A stretch of DNA of 64,000 nt. It comes from VGJW01 sp035285595. Its GTDB lineage: Bacteria; Cyanobacteriota; Sericytochromatia; S15B-MN24; VGJW01. Below are positions 35,001 through 42,457 of this stretch, one piece after another. Each line of letters opens with the position of its first letter. Position 1 is the first letter of the stretch. The stretch lies in contig JAYKGV010000057.1 in assembly GCA_035285595.1 (NCBI GenBank), positions 1-64,000 of the forward strand. The letters run 5' to 3'. The position numbers were made by a program, and so were the translations under genes. Under the pieces are notes generated by a model. That model had not been told where the DNA came from. It saw only the letters and a list, made by a program, of their open reading frames with translations, and did not search any database.

Positions 35001-35047
35001 GCGCGCTGGGTGGGGTGTTGGGCGGGGTGACGGGAGGCTTGCCATGA
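32042..35047 (+). CDS. lptD: LPS assembly outer-membrane protein LptD
   Basis: 1001 residues from ATG 32042, overlapping the lptG stop. Signal peptide (about 10-32) then a Pro-rich segment (about 32-85). The N-terminal OstA jellyroll (VRLRADVLRQDRTTRIGRAEGHVSLQYQDLNVETDWLEYDQDKK) is followed by the long beta-barrel (from about 250) with the IWLPTFWLPLKKRESR strand common to LptD. The C-terminus ends in a Gly/Val-rich tail rather than a terminal aromatic residue. Larger than the E. coli protein by about 200 residues. It inserts LPS in the outer leaflet, normally with LptE; the next gene could fill that role. Confidence 0.92.
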   Translation: MKGAIAWRRGVASLLVVILASLALSQASAMAAVPAPPPLPPGYQGPPPGLEPPVSGPPGDALSLPTSPEGAPGPGTRPRPEKTAPPFIPGAMASRSALPDPGEDEATGDVPFEVKSLPAPSTSSATVRLRADVLRQDRTTRIGRAEGHVSLQYQDLNVETDWLEYDQDKKLVRTDRPFVLLQQAPGGTQRITGKGLEFHLDTRDATVREAYLTVPAPQTGQILYVSAGELETQGRTKFFLKRGVVSTCEEVQLEITPHYHVQAERIELVPDEYVLGWNAWVNVNNRRAIWLPTFWLPLKKRESRAEFGQNEIEGLFARTGFGYQLDPSHSGTLFLHLLQKKGPAFGVSHQIANGARSMTQLDAFGLLLPDPAPSGSISVHGLDPDNRRPFDDRMWKIRHQQRLLDTMTLDLSFEDWNLYTLSNAQAVVGNNLQRTGLSEDTLALKDYRQDHAAHTLRLSDQRMGVNWGLSRQFRDERGTRGQVFQTSTSYGANASWSKDGTSIRFQTNSQTNLPRPRPGATGIFAPTTTDPSKLENTNLDANLQVDQQLGQGAKVSWNQRYRRTRAPAAFGSTLPTEVEELEEKLDLNQDLGWASSRVSMGKLLLFQPNGLEAKNIKARNYVDKLPEVDLNLKPLFADLQPVTVGLDAGRYFEWNQYPTVSRTTAEQSEALRPYLGAISRFNPSLSLGSKAHGLWSGTTLDVGGTGFNQRFYSTGDAAYVVNVNAVMVSQVGDLLRQTLTYKRIEPGGANDPDENRRSTTPFQFDALALTQLSQLDIEERLALTGKMDWTHRLSYDYQRRRYGDYVSTLNLTPDPRVVGTLTSSYRFRDFEYFEPAGGKWGNTALGLTLRTTPEAFGGGWGKEKLNEGVQLVTQLNFDPEKGKLASLTNDLVASFGTSWENHWELFAGGSFDLVTSIPGAVPVPGDPDARTYRIRRFGISRDLHDFILSFEYDRQFESFMVRLRMTAFNTDIFSFSNQGLGVGGGVGALGGVLGGVTGGLP

Positions 35048-35898
35048 GGCCTTGGATGAGGGATGGCTTGGGGCTCGTACTGGGTGGCCTCCTGCTGACA
35101 GGTCTTCCGGGCTGTGCCAACCGCGCCATCAACCCCAGCTCGCGCAACAACCTGATCTTCCGCATCCAGATGCAGGGCGAGGTACCAAGCGACCCCAGGG
35201 TCAGAATCTTTTTCGTCGTCGACGCCTCGGGTCAGGCGGGGCAAGGCCCGAAGACCTTTGGGCCATGGCTGCGCGACCGCCCCATCATCGGGGCGGATTT
35301 TCCGGTGTACCTGGGCAGCGACATGGCTTCGATCTCGGTGCCCCCGGGCACCTTGTTCCGTCAAGCGCTTGAGCCCAACTCGTGGACCAACGCCTTCATC
35401 TACACGACGGCCGGGGGGCGTCGGGTCGAGCACTGGGAGCAGACCTACGATCCAGCTACCAACGCCCGTGTGGTCCTGCCGGTCATCGCGGCTCGTCCCC
35501 CCTTGATCGAGAATCAGGACTGGAGGGTGACGAGTTCGCGCGGCACGGCACCTGGAGTTCCGCAGGACGTTCTGGAGTTGACCATTCCGTTTTCGCTCTT
35601 CGGGCAGGATCTATCCAAGCTCAATCCTGCACAGATCCAGGCCAACCTGGTGGTGCAGGCAGCTCCGCCGCTCGAGGACAATTCGATTGCCGCCACCACC
35701 GAGCGATCGGGCTACAAGATCGACCAGTGGAACCTGTTGGACAACGGCTACTTCAGCTTGTCCATCAGCAAGGCCAGTCCCGTGGATCGAAAGGATGCCC
35801 CTCACGTGGGCGCACTCTTTCCGGGGAACGTGCCCTCGGGGGTGAACGTGGCCGACTGCACCCTCAAGGGCTATACGTCGGAGGTCCGAGGCTTGTAG
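35044..35898 (+). CDS. Lipoprotein coupled to lptD, unknown family
   Basis: 284 residues with lipoprotein signal ending LPGC. The mature protein is beta-rich and starts NNLIFRIQMQGEVPSDPRVRIFFVVDASGQ, a pattern seen in uncharacterised envelope lipoproteins. Start overlaps the lptD stop (ATGA), so it is very likely made with LptD. It does not look like E. coli LptE (which is smaller), but an LptD plug or chaperone role is a reasonable guess from position alone. Confidence 0.72.
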   Translation: MRPWMRDGLGLVLGGLLLTGLPGCANRAINPSSRNNLIFRIQMQGEVPSDPRVRIFFVVDASGQAGQGPKTFGPWLRDRPIIGADFPVYLGSDMASISVPPGTLFRQALEPNSWTNAFIYTTAGGRRVEHWEQTYDPATNARVVLPVIAARPPLIENQDWRVTSSRGTAPGVPQDVLELTIPFSLFGQDLSKLNPAQIQANLVVQAAPPLEDNSIAATTERSGYKIDQWNLLDNGYFSLSISKASPVDRKDAPHVGALFPGNVPSGVNVADCTLKGYTSEVRGL

Positions 35899-35965
35899 AG
35901 GGTGCGGGACGATCGGGAACCTCGTGACCTGCCGATGGGATCCCGAGCCCACGTCTCCAATCGGT

Positions 35966-37186
35966 TCAGCGGACGCCTGCGACAGGCAGGCCGGTGGCTT
36001 CCTGCACCTTCCTGCGCGCGGCTTCGACCAACTTGGCCAGGATTTCCTTCGGGCCCGGCGACTGCATACGGGTATGAGGCAGCGCCACGTTCTCGATCTT
36101 GCCCAATAGGTCCACGAAAGGGACGGGCTTGATCTTGCCGTCACCGGGATCGAGGATATGACCTATGGCTTCCTGGCCTTGGATGGCCACGAGTGAAATG
36201 GCGTGGCCCATGTCTTCGGGCGCAAACTCCTGACCGGTGATGCCGAGAGGGACGGGCCCCGCGCGCAGGGACTCGCGTAAAATGGCCTCCAGCACCCGAC
36301 GTTGAACGTTGTTCGGGTCGGTGAGGAAGTTCTGGCGATCCTCTGCGGAGGGGTGGTGGACGTTCAAGGTCGCCCTGGCTTCACCGGTCAGGCTGTCGGT
36401 GATTGAGGTCAACTGCCTCGGGGTCAACGCGCGCTGGCGGTCTTCTGCCGAATAGTCCCCGCCGCCCCCTCCCAGCTTGCGGGCCAGCTTTTGCACTCCC
36501 TTTGCGAATCCACTGACGAATTTCATGATCCGGTTGCCGATGGCTCCGAACAATCCTCCGCCAAGCGACTGGCCGGCGTCGGGAAAGCTCTGTTCTCCGA
36601 AGGCAAGCAGGCTTTCCTGAAGCAGGTCCTCGACAGGATCGCGACCTTCCGAACGGCTGATGCCCCGCCAGTCGGCCTTGACCACATCACCCTTGAGTGT
36701 CCGGCTCTCTCCCCGCGTTGCCAGCTCGAAGACCATCCGGGCGTAATCTGCAGGTTTGCTGGCCGCCAGCGAGCCCTGAGCGACTGCTGCAGCGCAGCTC
36801 AGCGTGCCTTTGCCTTGCTGGATGCAGCCTGGGTTGTGGAGGTGTTCGACGACATGGGCGGCCATCTGCACTCCGGAAGGCCATCCCGGCTTCGGGGAAC
36901 GCATCGAGGCCAGCATGGCCAGACGTTCATCGAGGGGAGTCCCTGTCTGATCCACGGTGTTCAGGGCGCCTCGGGCGTCCAGACGATCCAGCATCGTGGA
37001 CAGGTCAGGGTGGTTCTGGAAGAGGACCTTCAGGCGGTTGAGATCCACTGGTTGCGATAAGGCTCCGGTTGCCTTCGCGTTGACCCGGTTGAGGTCGACG
37101 GAACCATTGCGGACTTCGATTTGGACCTTGCCGTTGCTCTGCCGAACGATGACACTTGTTCCCGGATTCGTGGACCGGATGGTCAA
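35966..37186 (-). CDS. Candidate papain-like cysteine peptidase, unknown family
   Basis: 406 residues from a TTG at 37186; no other start exists in this frame. Without signal peptide. Residues 121-160 (GCIQQGKGTLSCAAAVAQGSL) hold Cys121 and Cys131, the latter at a helix start as in papain-type nucleophiles. GHAISLVAI (His328) and HILDPGDGK (Asp346) give a plausible Cys-His-Asp triad in the order seen in papain/transglutaminase-like folds. A Gly-rich linker (239-243) separates the halves. This is a by-eye inference; no family is recognised. The frame appears to continue upstream in coding style to about 37240, and dropping one C of the CCCC run at 37242-37245 would join it to an ATG at 37256. 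Confidence 0.6.
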   Translation of the reverse strand: MTIRSTNPGTSVIVRQSNGKVQIEVRNGSVDLNRVNAKATGALSQPVDLNRLKVLFQNHPDLSTMLDRLDARGALNTVDQTGTPLDERLAMLASMRSPKPGWPSGVQMAAHVVEHLHNPGCIQQGKGTLSCAAAVAQGSLAASKPADYARMVFELATRGESRTLKGDVVKADWRGISRSEGRDPVEDLLQESLLAFGEQSFPDAGQSLGGGLFGAIGNRIMKFVSGFAKGVQKLARKLGGGGGDYSAEDRQRALTPRQLTSITDSLTGEARATLNVHHPSAEDRQNFLTDPNNVQRRVLEAILRESLRAGPVPLGITGQEFAPEDMGHAISLVAIQGQEAIGHILDPGDGKIKPVPFVDLLGKIENVALPHTRMQSPGPKEILAKLVEAARRKVQEATGLPVAGVR

Positions 37187-37544
37187 GTTCCTCGTGGTTT
37201 TCTGAACGCTGACTCCGTTGAAGGAACCGGTGGTGTTGTTTACGGGGCGTCTCCATTGTCCATAATATGTTGCTCTTATTATGCCGCGACGTTTATAGGC
37301 TGCTCAGCTTTTAGAGGCTAATTGCCATAGGCCTAAAGAGCCCTTCATCCCAGCGGGAAAGCTCTGTCTGCTTCAGGAGTCCGCCATCGCGGAAGTCGTG
37401 GGCGAGAGATCCGGGGATGAGTTGCCGGGGCATTCTGCGGAGAGGTTTACACTCCACAGACGAGGTCTTGAGTCTCGACTCCTGACGATGGATGCCGAGA
37501 CTTGCATTCCTTTGTCGGCAGAAGGTCGGAGCCTTGGAGACCCA
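37187..37544. other. A+T-richer intergenic stretch with inverted repeat
   Basis: About 358 bases between two leftward genes. The first 70 bases look coding-like in frame with the gene below (see that entry). CATAATA-N9-TATTATG at 37261-37283 is a perfect 7-base inverted repeat, and its A+T-rich arms could be part of a leftward promoter or an operator. The rest (37290-37540) shows no supported gene, RNA or strong terminator. Confidence 0.45.
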
Positions 37545-38729
37545 TCAAGGCTTGAGGGTGGCCTCTATGATGTTTCCGCCAGGACCCACGAAGGATACCG
37601 AGAACAGATTTTGCCCTTGTGTGGTGACTTTCTTTACGGCATGGCTCTTGCCTTGGTACCAGACGAATCCCTGGGCGAGCACCAGTGACGCATTGAATCC
37701 TGTAGCGTAAAGCTGCACCTTTTGCTGGATGGAAGCCAGCATAGCCGAGGCCTGGGCGCCGCCGTAGGAGGTCAAGGTCGAAGCAGCTGCGGAGGCCTTG
37801 ACTTGTCCCGAGCCAAGCGTGCTTCGTACCTGAGAAGCCCCTGCCGTCCCCGCTCGCCCGGCATGGCGACCCTTGTCCCCGGCGAAAGGCATGCTTGCCT
37901 TGGCCTCGCTGCCGGCGGCCACGTTCGAGAACTTAGCCAGCATCTGTTTTTGCAACAACACGATCTTGGAGTACGTGGCGATCATCGACTCCGTGACCAC
38001 AGGGGGGTCTTCGGCGAGAGACACGAGCTTCTCCGAGCTCTTGGCGCTCCAGGGAGTGTACTCCGTGAACGGACCTTCGGTGGTCATCTCGTAGTCCACC
38101 ATTTGACTGGTGATATGGCCTGACGGGCAGCTCACCAGCTGGTCCCAGGTGGTGAGCTCATAGGTTTTTTCGGTGAGACGCTGGACTCTTTCCTGCCATT
38201 TGGTGACTTCCCAGTTCTCGAAAGGCTGAACCGTCGTCGTTCGAGAAAACTTTCCCCAAGTCTCATAGGCATACTTGGAGAGAGCGTTGCCTTCGACTTT
38301 GCTGAAGGTGCTTACAGACAGCATCTGGTCCGGCAAGGAGGTCGTGGTGGACTGCAAGGCTTTGTTCCGACGTTCGACCGTGACGGCGGGCGTCGTTTTC
38401 TCAGTCGTTTCATTGATGATGGCTTCCTGAACCAAGGTTTTCTGGGTCAGATTAGGCAGGTCTTGGTCGGGGTCACAGGCACTCGGTGATCCAGAACCAT
38501 CGGGGCTTCCTCCTGACCCACTGGGGCTTCCCCCGGGACCGCCAGGGTTTCCCCCTGACCCGCTGGGGCTTCCCCCGGGACCGCTAGGGCTTACGGTCGT
38601 TCCATCTGGAACCTGGATGGTCTTGGTCTCAGGGTCTGCATCAACCCACCGGCCTGCGTAGGCTGATGGGCTTGCCAACAGAGTACCTACCAGACCGGAT
38701 GCAACGGCGATGAAAGGAGTCTTGCGCAC
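37545..38729 (-). CDS. Exported protein with Ser/Gly/Pro repeat region, unknown
   Basis: 394 residues. Signal peptide MRKTPFIAVASGLVGTLLASPSAYA with an AYA-G cleavage site. Residues about 48-82 are a repetitive Ser/Gly/Pro tract (SPSGPGG/NPGGPGG type). The mature part is Thr/Glu-rich, has only two cysteines (in SACDPD and VSCPSGH), and a C-terminal Ala/Ser-rich helical region ending with a beta hairpin. No family recognised. It follows the 654-residue protein gene by 3 bases, so the two are one unit, probably secreted partners. Confidence 0.7.
   Translation of the reverse strand: MRKTPFIAVASGLVGTLLASPSAYAGRWVDADPETKTIQVPDGTTVSPSGPGGSPSGSGGNPGGPGGSPSGSGGSPDGSGSPSACDPDQDLPNLTQKTLVQEAIINETTEKTTPAVTVERRNKALQSTTTSLPDQMLSVSTFSKVEGNALSKYAYETWGKFSRTTTVQPFENWEVTKWQERVQRLTEKTYELTTWDQLVSCPSGHITSQMVDYEMTTEGPFTEYTPWSAKSSEKLVSLAEDPPVVTESMIATYSKIVLLQKQMLAKFSNVAAGSEAKASMPFAGDKGRHAGRAGTAGASQVRSTLGSGQVKASAAASTLTSYGGAQASAMLASIQQKVQLYATGFNASLVLAQGFVWYQGKSHAVKKVTTQGQNLFSVSFVGPGGNIIEATLKP
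38512..38592 (-). repeat. In-gene tandem repeat encoding Gly-Ser-Pro units
   Basis: Variants of a roughly 24-base unit (GGGCTTCCCCCGGGACCG / GGGTTTCCCCCTGACCCG on the plus strand) repeat here, reading on the minus strand as Gly-Ser-Pro and Gly-Pro-Gly blocks. Contiguous and in frame, so a protein linker rather than a mobile or CRISPR repeat. Confidence 0.6.
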
Positions 38730-38732
38730 GGT

Positions 38733-40697
38733 TTACTCCTCGCTGGCCCGCGTGAAACGCAGGCCCTGACCGACGGCGTCACCTTCGACCAGTTGACCCT
38801 GCCACCGGTACGAGACGGTGGTGTTTCGGGCATTGATGGTGGTCAGTCCATAGAGGTGGCGACCTTCGTCTTCCCACCACACCTTGGTTTGCATCGTGCC
38901 CTCGGGGACCGGGGTCGTCCAGGAGAGCTCTCCAGGCTTCGTGACTTGGCCTTCGATAGGAATCGATACCAGGATGTCGGGGTTCTCGGCAGCACCCGGA
39001 CCAAATACAGGGAAGGTGCGACCCGAGATCCTCCCGGCGTCGTCACGCAAATTGAAGTAGCCGCCAAGCTGTTCCGTGCCCTTGGTGCCCACCCAGACAT
39101 AGATGCCCTCGCTGGGTTGGGCGCGACCATAGGAGATCCAGTCCCAGCTCGCTCCAGAGCGTGCCGAGCCACCGGCATCCTCCTTCAGGAAACCCTGGGC
39201 CGCATGTGCGTTGCCATAGCGATCCCGTTCTGGCTTTGTCGAGATGGCCATGATGCCCAGTTCTTCCAACCTGCGGACTTCTCCGGGGTCACTGACGGCA
39301 TCGCTGTCGGTGTCCGTCCAAACGCCGAGCTTGTCGAGTTCGGACCCTTTGAGCCAGCCATCGCCATTCTGGTCGAGACGCTCGAGGGCACGATAACCGT
39401 CGGGGAAGCTCTCGCCCCACGTGTAGTTTCCGAAGAGTTGCCGACCGCTCGTGATTCGGCCAGTATGCTCAGGGTCCCAAACCAGAAGGCCTGAACCCGG
39501 GCCCACCCATTCCCAGTTGGCCGTACCTTGGCCGTCCAGATCGAACAGCCGAAGTCCCTCTGCGGCCAGTTGTCGGCCGGGCCTGAGTTTCCAAGGACCT
39601 TGGGCCAACAGGTCCGGCTTCCCTCGGCCGGAGAGGTCGAGAATGATCGGGCTGCCATGGTAGGTATAGCCCACGACCTTCATGTATTCCGATCCCTTGG
39701 AGTCCCCTTCTCCCTCGTATTTGATGTCCGAAGCGCCTTTGGTTACAAGATTGTCGAGGGTCTTCTGGATGGATGAAGCAAGTTTCTTATTTTGCGAAGT
39801 ACTTACCTTCTTGCCATCTTTAAAGTCGCCAACAGGGACGCTGCCAATGATGTCGCCCGTTTTTTTGTCGAGCAAGACGATCTCAGTGTTTCTGGTTTTG
39901 CTTCCGTGTTTCACGGTGTCAATTTCGTCCTTGACGAAGTCTTCCAGTTCTTCCCAGTCCTTGTTTGTGTATTTTTTGAGGGTGTTGTCAACTGCCTTCT
40001 TGTTTTTTGACTTTTTGGCCTGAACTTTCTTGTTGTCGATATTTTTCAGGAGATTTTTCTTGATGGATCTGAATACAGCCACAACCTCTACGGGCTCTTC
40101 GTAGACCTTGATATTCCACTTGTAGGTTATCTTTTTCCCGCCAGATGTCTTGGATTCCTTGACCTCTGGGTTGCCTGAATAGCACTTAGTGCCTTCCTTG
40201 GGTTTGCTTGGGTAGCATTTGGCAAAAGACGAGGAAGGCATGGCAATGGCCAAGCTTTTATTTTGTTGTGCAAGTTTCTTTGTTTGCTCATGGCTCTTTT
40301 TGTTGCCATTCTTCAACTTGCTATTCTTATTATTGTCTTTTTTCTTATCTTTTTTGTTTTTTTTGTCGTTTTTCTTGTCGCTTTTCTTTTCGTTCTTCTT
40401 GTCTTCCTTGGGGTTGTCCTTCTTTGAGTTGTTCTTCGCCTTCGGTTCGTTCTTCGGGACCGGCTTTGCCTCCTGCTTTGGCGCAGGCTTAGCAGCGGGC
40501 TTTGGCGCAGGCTTGGCAGCCGGCTTTGGCGCAGACTTGGCAGCAGGCTTTGGCGCAGGCTTGGCAGCAGGCTTTGGCGCAGACTTGGCGGCGGGCTTCT
40601 TGTTCTTAGCCAGTGCCTCGGCAGCCATCCCAAGATTCAGGGTCGAGCCCACGAGAGTAGTAGCCAGCAAAAGACTCAGACGGGGAAGTCGCTGCAC
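38733..40697 (-). CDS. Exported Lys-rich protein with EF-hand-type calcium loops
   Basis: 654 residues from GTG 40697 (GGAGGA 8 bases upstream). A signal-like N-terminus is followed by KPAAKPAPK repeats (about 34-80) and a strongly basic Lys/Asn/Asp tract (85-147). A middle domain (about 155-335) is Lys-rich and unrecognised. From about 345, PIILDLSGRGKPDLL, LFDLDGQGTANWEWVG, RITSGRQLFGNYTWGE and DQNGDGWLKGSE follow the pattern of calcium-binding, VCBS/FG-GAP-associated EF-hand modules in secreted proteins; loops D442-E453 and D462-E473 have acidic ligands at positions 1, 3, 5 and 12. DNA encoding 85-330 is much richer in A+T than its surroundings. A cell-surface or secreted calcium-dependent role is inferred. 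Confidence 0.75.
   Translation of the reverse strand: MQRLPRLSLLLATTLVGSTLNLGMAAEALAKNKKPAAKSAPKPAAKPAPKPAAKSAPKPAAKPAPKPAAKPAPKQEAKPVPKNEPKAKNNSKKDNPKEDKKNEKKSDKKNDKKNKKDKKKDNNKNSKLKNGNKKSHEQTKKLAQQNKSLAIAMPSSSFAKCYPSKPKEGTKCYSGNPEVKESKTSGGKKITYKWNIKVYEEPVEVVAVFRSIKKNLLKNIDNKKVQAKKSKNKKAVDNTLKKYTNKDWEELEDFVKDEIDTVKHGSKTRNTEIVLLDKKTGDIIGSVPVGDFKDGKKVSTSQNKKLASSIQKTLDNLVTKGASDIKYEGEGDSKGSEYMKVVGYTYHGSPIILDLSGRGKPDLLAQGPWKLRPGRQLAAEGLRLFDLDGQGTANWEWVGPGSGLLVWDPEHTGRITSGRQLFGNYTWGESFPDGYRALERLDQNGDGWLKGSELDKLGVWTDTDSDAVSDPGEVRRLEELGIMAISTKPERDRYGNAHAAQGFLKEDAGGSARSGASWDWISYGRAQPSEGIYVWVGTKGTEQLGGYFNLRDDAGRISGRTFPVFGPGAAENPDILVSIPIEGQVTKPGELSWTTPVPEGTMQTKVWWEDEGRHLYGLTTINARNTTVSYRWQGQLVEGDAVGQGLRFTRASEE
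39750..40460. other. Low-G+C segment inside the 38733-40697 gene
   Basis: Base composition drops sharply here; for example 40321-40380 holds only 14 G or C in 60 bases, whereas neighbours are mostly G+C. Part is explained by Lys, Asn and Asp codons, but AAA and AAT are used where the rest of the window prefers AAG and AAC. That suggests transferred or fast-evolving DNA. Confidence 0.7.
40477..40596 (-). repeat. Five tandem 24-base units encoding KPAAK/KPAPK
   Basis: Starting at 40477, 40501, 40525, 40549 and 40573, five contiguous units of the form TTTGGCGCAGRCTTRGCRGC+SGGC differ at a few positions. On the minus strand they encode alternating Pro-Ala-Ala-Lys and Pro-Ala-Pro-Lys. Low divergence between copies suggests recent tandem duplication. 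No spacers, so not a CRISPR. Confidence 0.85.
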
Positions 40698-41197
40698 GAC
40701 CTATTTCCTCCAAGCGAAGGGGTCATTTGAAGTTGACATGAGGTTCTTACCCGGCCGTGGATGGTTTTTGTTCAGCTTGAACGGTGACAGTCGCCGTTTG
40801 TGGCTAAATCTTCAAGCTTTCCCTGGCGTCGTCCGGAGCTGAGCGGCTTGGCTCGCTCGGGGACCGTCGCTGGGGGCGCTGAGCTCCGCAACCCCTGCTC
40901 TTTCTTCATTCTGGGGACATGGAGCGTCCCTCGGCGAGCCTGCCCATCGGTGTGCCTGAACGCTGTGTCGCGCGTGGGGCGTCACGCGTGCCGACGGGGT
41001 GCTGCCACGATGCTTTGAGACCGGCCTCTGGAAGTGACATGGTCAGAGGGGCGTCGGGGACGTATGGCTTTCCTGCGCGTGGTCGCAAGGATGCTTCTTC
41101 GCGATCCTTCCGTAAATGCCGGTGTCTCCCCGTGGGGGTTGAACGGACGACCGACGTGGTACAAGGGCCGGGTCCGGACCTCTCCGTGCCAGAGCTC
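40698..41197. other. 500-base divergent intergenic region
   Basis: Lies between the leftward secreted-protein pair and the rightward kinase operon, so it should contain promoters for both. The stretch 40919-41197 is open in the kinase frame but encodes an Arg/Ser-rich peptide without family resemblance, so I regard it as leader. No convincing -35/-10 pair, small RNA or hidden gene was found. Confidence 0.4.
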
Positions 41198-42457
41198 GTG
41201 CCCCAGATCAACTGTCCTTCCTGCCATACGTCGAACGACGAGGAAAATCGGTTCTGCTGCGACTGCGGCAAACCCCTCAAGGCGGCGGTGACGGCGCATC
41301 CCATGGGTGCCGTGACGCAACCTGCCTCCGGTTATGCGCCGCCCAGCACGTTGCTCGCTCCCTCGACCCTGCTGCAGGAGCGCTACCGCATCACCCAGCT
41401 GGTGGGCCAGGGGGGGATGGGGGCCATCTATCTGGCCAACGACACGCGCTTCAGCTCCAAGGTGTGCATTGTCAAGGAGATGCTGGACCACTTCACGGAT
41501 CCTGAACAGCGCGAGATTGCGACCCAGAACTTCTATCGCGAAGCGGATCTGCTGGCGAACCTCGATCACAACGCTATCCCCGAGGTCTTTGACCGATTCA
41601 CCGAGGCCAATCGACATTACCTGGTGATGGAGTACATCCAGGGCACCGACCTCGAGCAGCGGATGCACGAAAGCATGGCGCCCTTTGATGAGAAGAGCGT
41701 CATCGGCTGGGCCATCCAGTGTTGCGATGTGCTCTCCTACCTGCATCATCAGAAGCCACCCATCATCTATCGGGACATGAAGCCCGCCAACTTGATCCTT
41801 ACGCACTTCGGCAAGATTTACTTGGTGGACTTCGGCATCGCCCGGTTCTTCAATCCGCAGGCGCGAGGCACGATGATCGGGACCCAGGGCTATGCTCCCC
41901 CTGAGCAGTACCGCGGCCAAGTCGAGCAGCGCACCGACATCTATGCCTTGGGTGCCACCATGCACTACCTGTTGACCAATCGCGACCCCCAGAACGAGGC
42001 GCCCTTCAGTTTTCCACCTGTCCGGGAGCTTAATGCTGAGGTCAGCGAGGCTCTTGAGGCCATCATCACGAAGATGCTCGAGCCCGAGCTCGATCGGCGC
42101 TATCAGACGTGTGACGAGCTGCTGGCCGAGCTGATCCTGCTGGGTGGACCTGAAACCGGGGCTGTGCGCACGTGCCCGCATTGTGGTGCCCATATCTCGA
42201 GAGGACGCCAGTTCTGTCCCAACTGTCGCGGGTACATCGCCGCGCATCACACCTCGACCCACGACAAGATCCACGCCAAGGCGCTGACGGCCCGGAACCT
42301 CGATGCGTCGGGTGTCTCCTTGCCGTCCGTGGGCTTCGGCAAGCCGGCCCTCTGGCAAGAGCCTTGGTTCCTGTCGGTGGTCATCCCCTTGTCCATGGCC
42401 TTCGGAGCCTTGGTCGCGTGGCTGGTCTTGCGCCAGTCGACCGGAGGTGCGGCATGA
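41198..42457 (+). CDS. Ser/Thr protein kinase with zinc ribbons and C-terminal membrane anchor
   Basis: From GTG 41198 the protein has 419 residues and begins directly with a zinc ribbon (INCPSCHTSNDEENRFCCDCGKPL, 4-25). The kinase domain (about 62-315) has Gly loop VGQGGMGAIY, catalytic Lys93 (IVKEM), catalytic loop YRDMKPANLIL (D193; HRD is YRD), DFG at 211-213 and GTQGYAPPEQY in the activation segment. A second zinc ribbon (CPHCGAHISRGRQFCPNC, 326-343) and a C-terminal membrane helix (about 388-412) follow. It should be an active kinase. Start is uncertain: GTG 41186 or ATG 41039 are possible. The stop overlaps the next gene (ATGA). Confidence 0.88.
   Translation: MPQINCPSCHTSNDEENRFCCDCGKPLKAAVTAHPMGAVTQPASGYAPPSTLLAPSTLLQERYRITQLVGQGGMGAIYLANDTRFSSKVCIVKEMLDHFTDPEQREIATQNFYREADLLANLDHNAIPEVFDRFTEANRHYLVMEYIQGTDLEQRMHESMAPFDEKSVIGWAIQCCDVLSYLHHQKPPIIYRDMKPANLILTHFGKIYLVDFGIARFFNPQARGTMIGTQGYAPPEQYRGQVEQRTDIYALGATMHYLLTNRDPQNEAPFSFPPVRELNAEVSEALEAIITKMLEPELDRRYQTCDELLAELILLGGPETGAVRTCPHCGAHISRGRQFCPNCRGYIAAHHTSTHDKIHAKALTARNLDASGVSLPSVGFGKPALWQEPWFLSVVIPLSMAFGALVAWLVLRQSTGGAA

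Noticed and set aside
40477..40596. Regular 24-base repeats considered as CRISPR
   Set aside because: Units are contiguous without spacers, in frame, and encode a KPAAK/KPAPK linker; no cas genes occur.
40919..41197. N-terminal extension of the zinc-ribbon kinase
   Set aside because: The extra peptide is Arg/Ser-rich without motif, and a kinase starting at the first zinc ribbon is more natural. ATG 41039 with a weak GGAAG remains possible.
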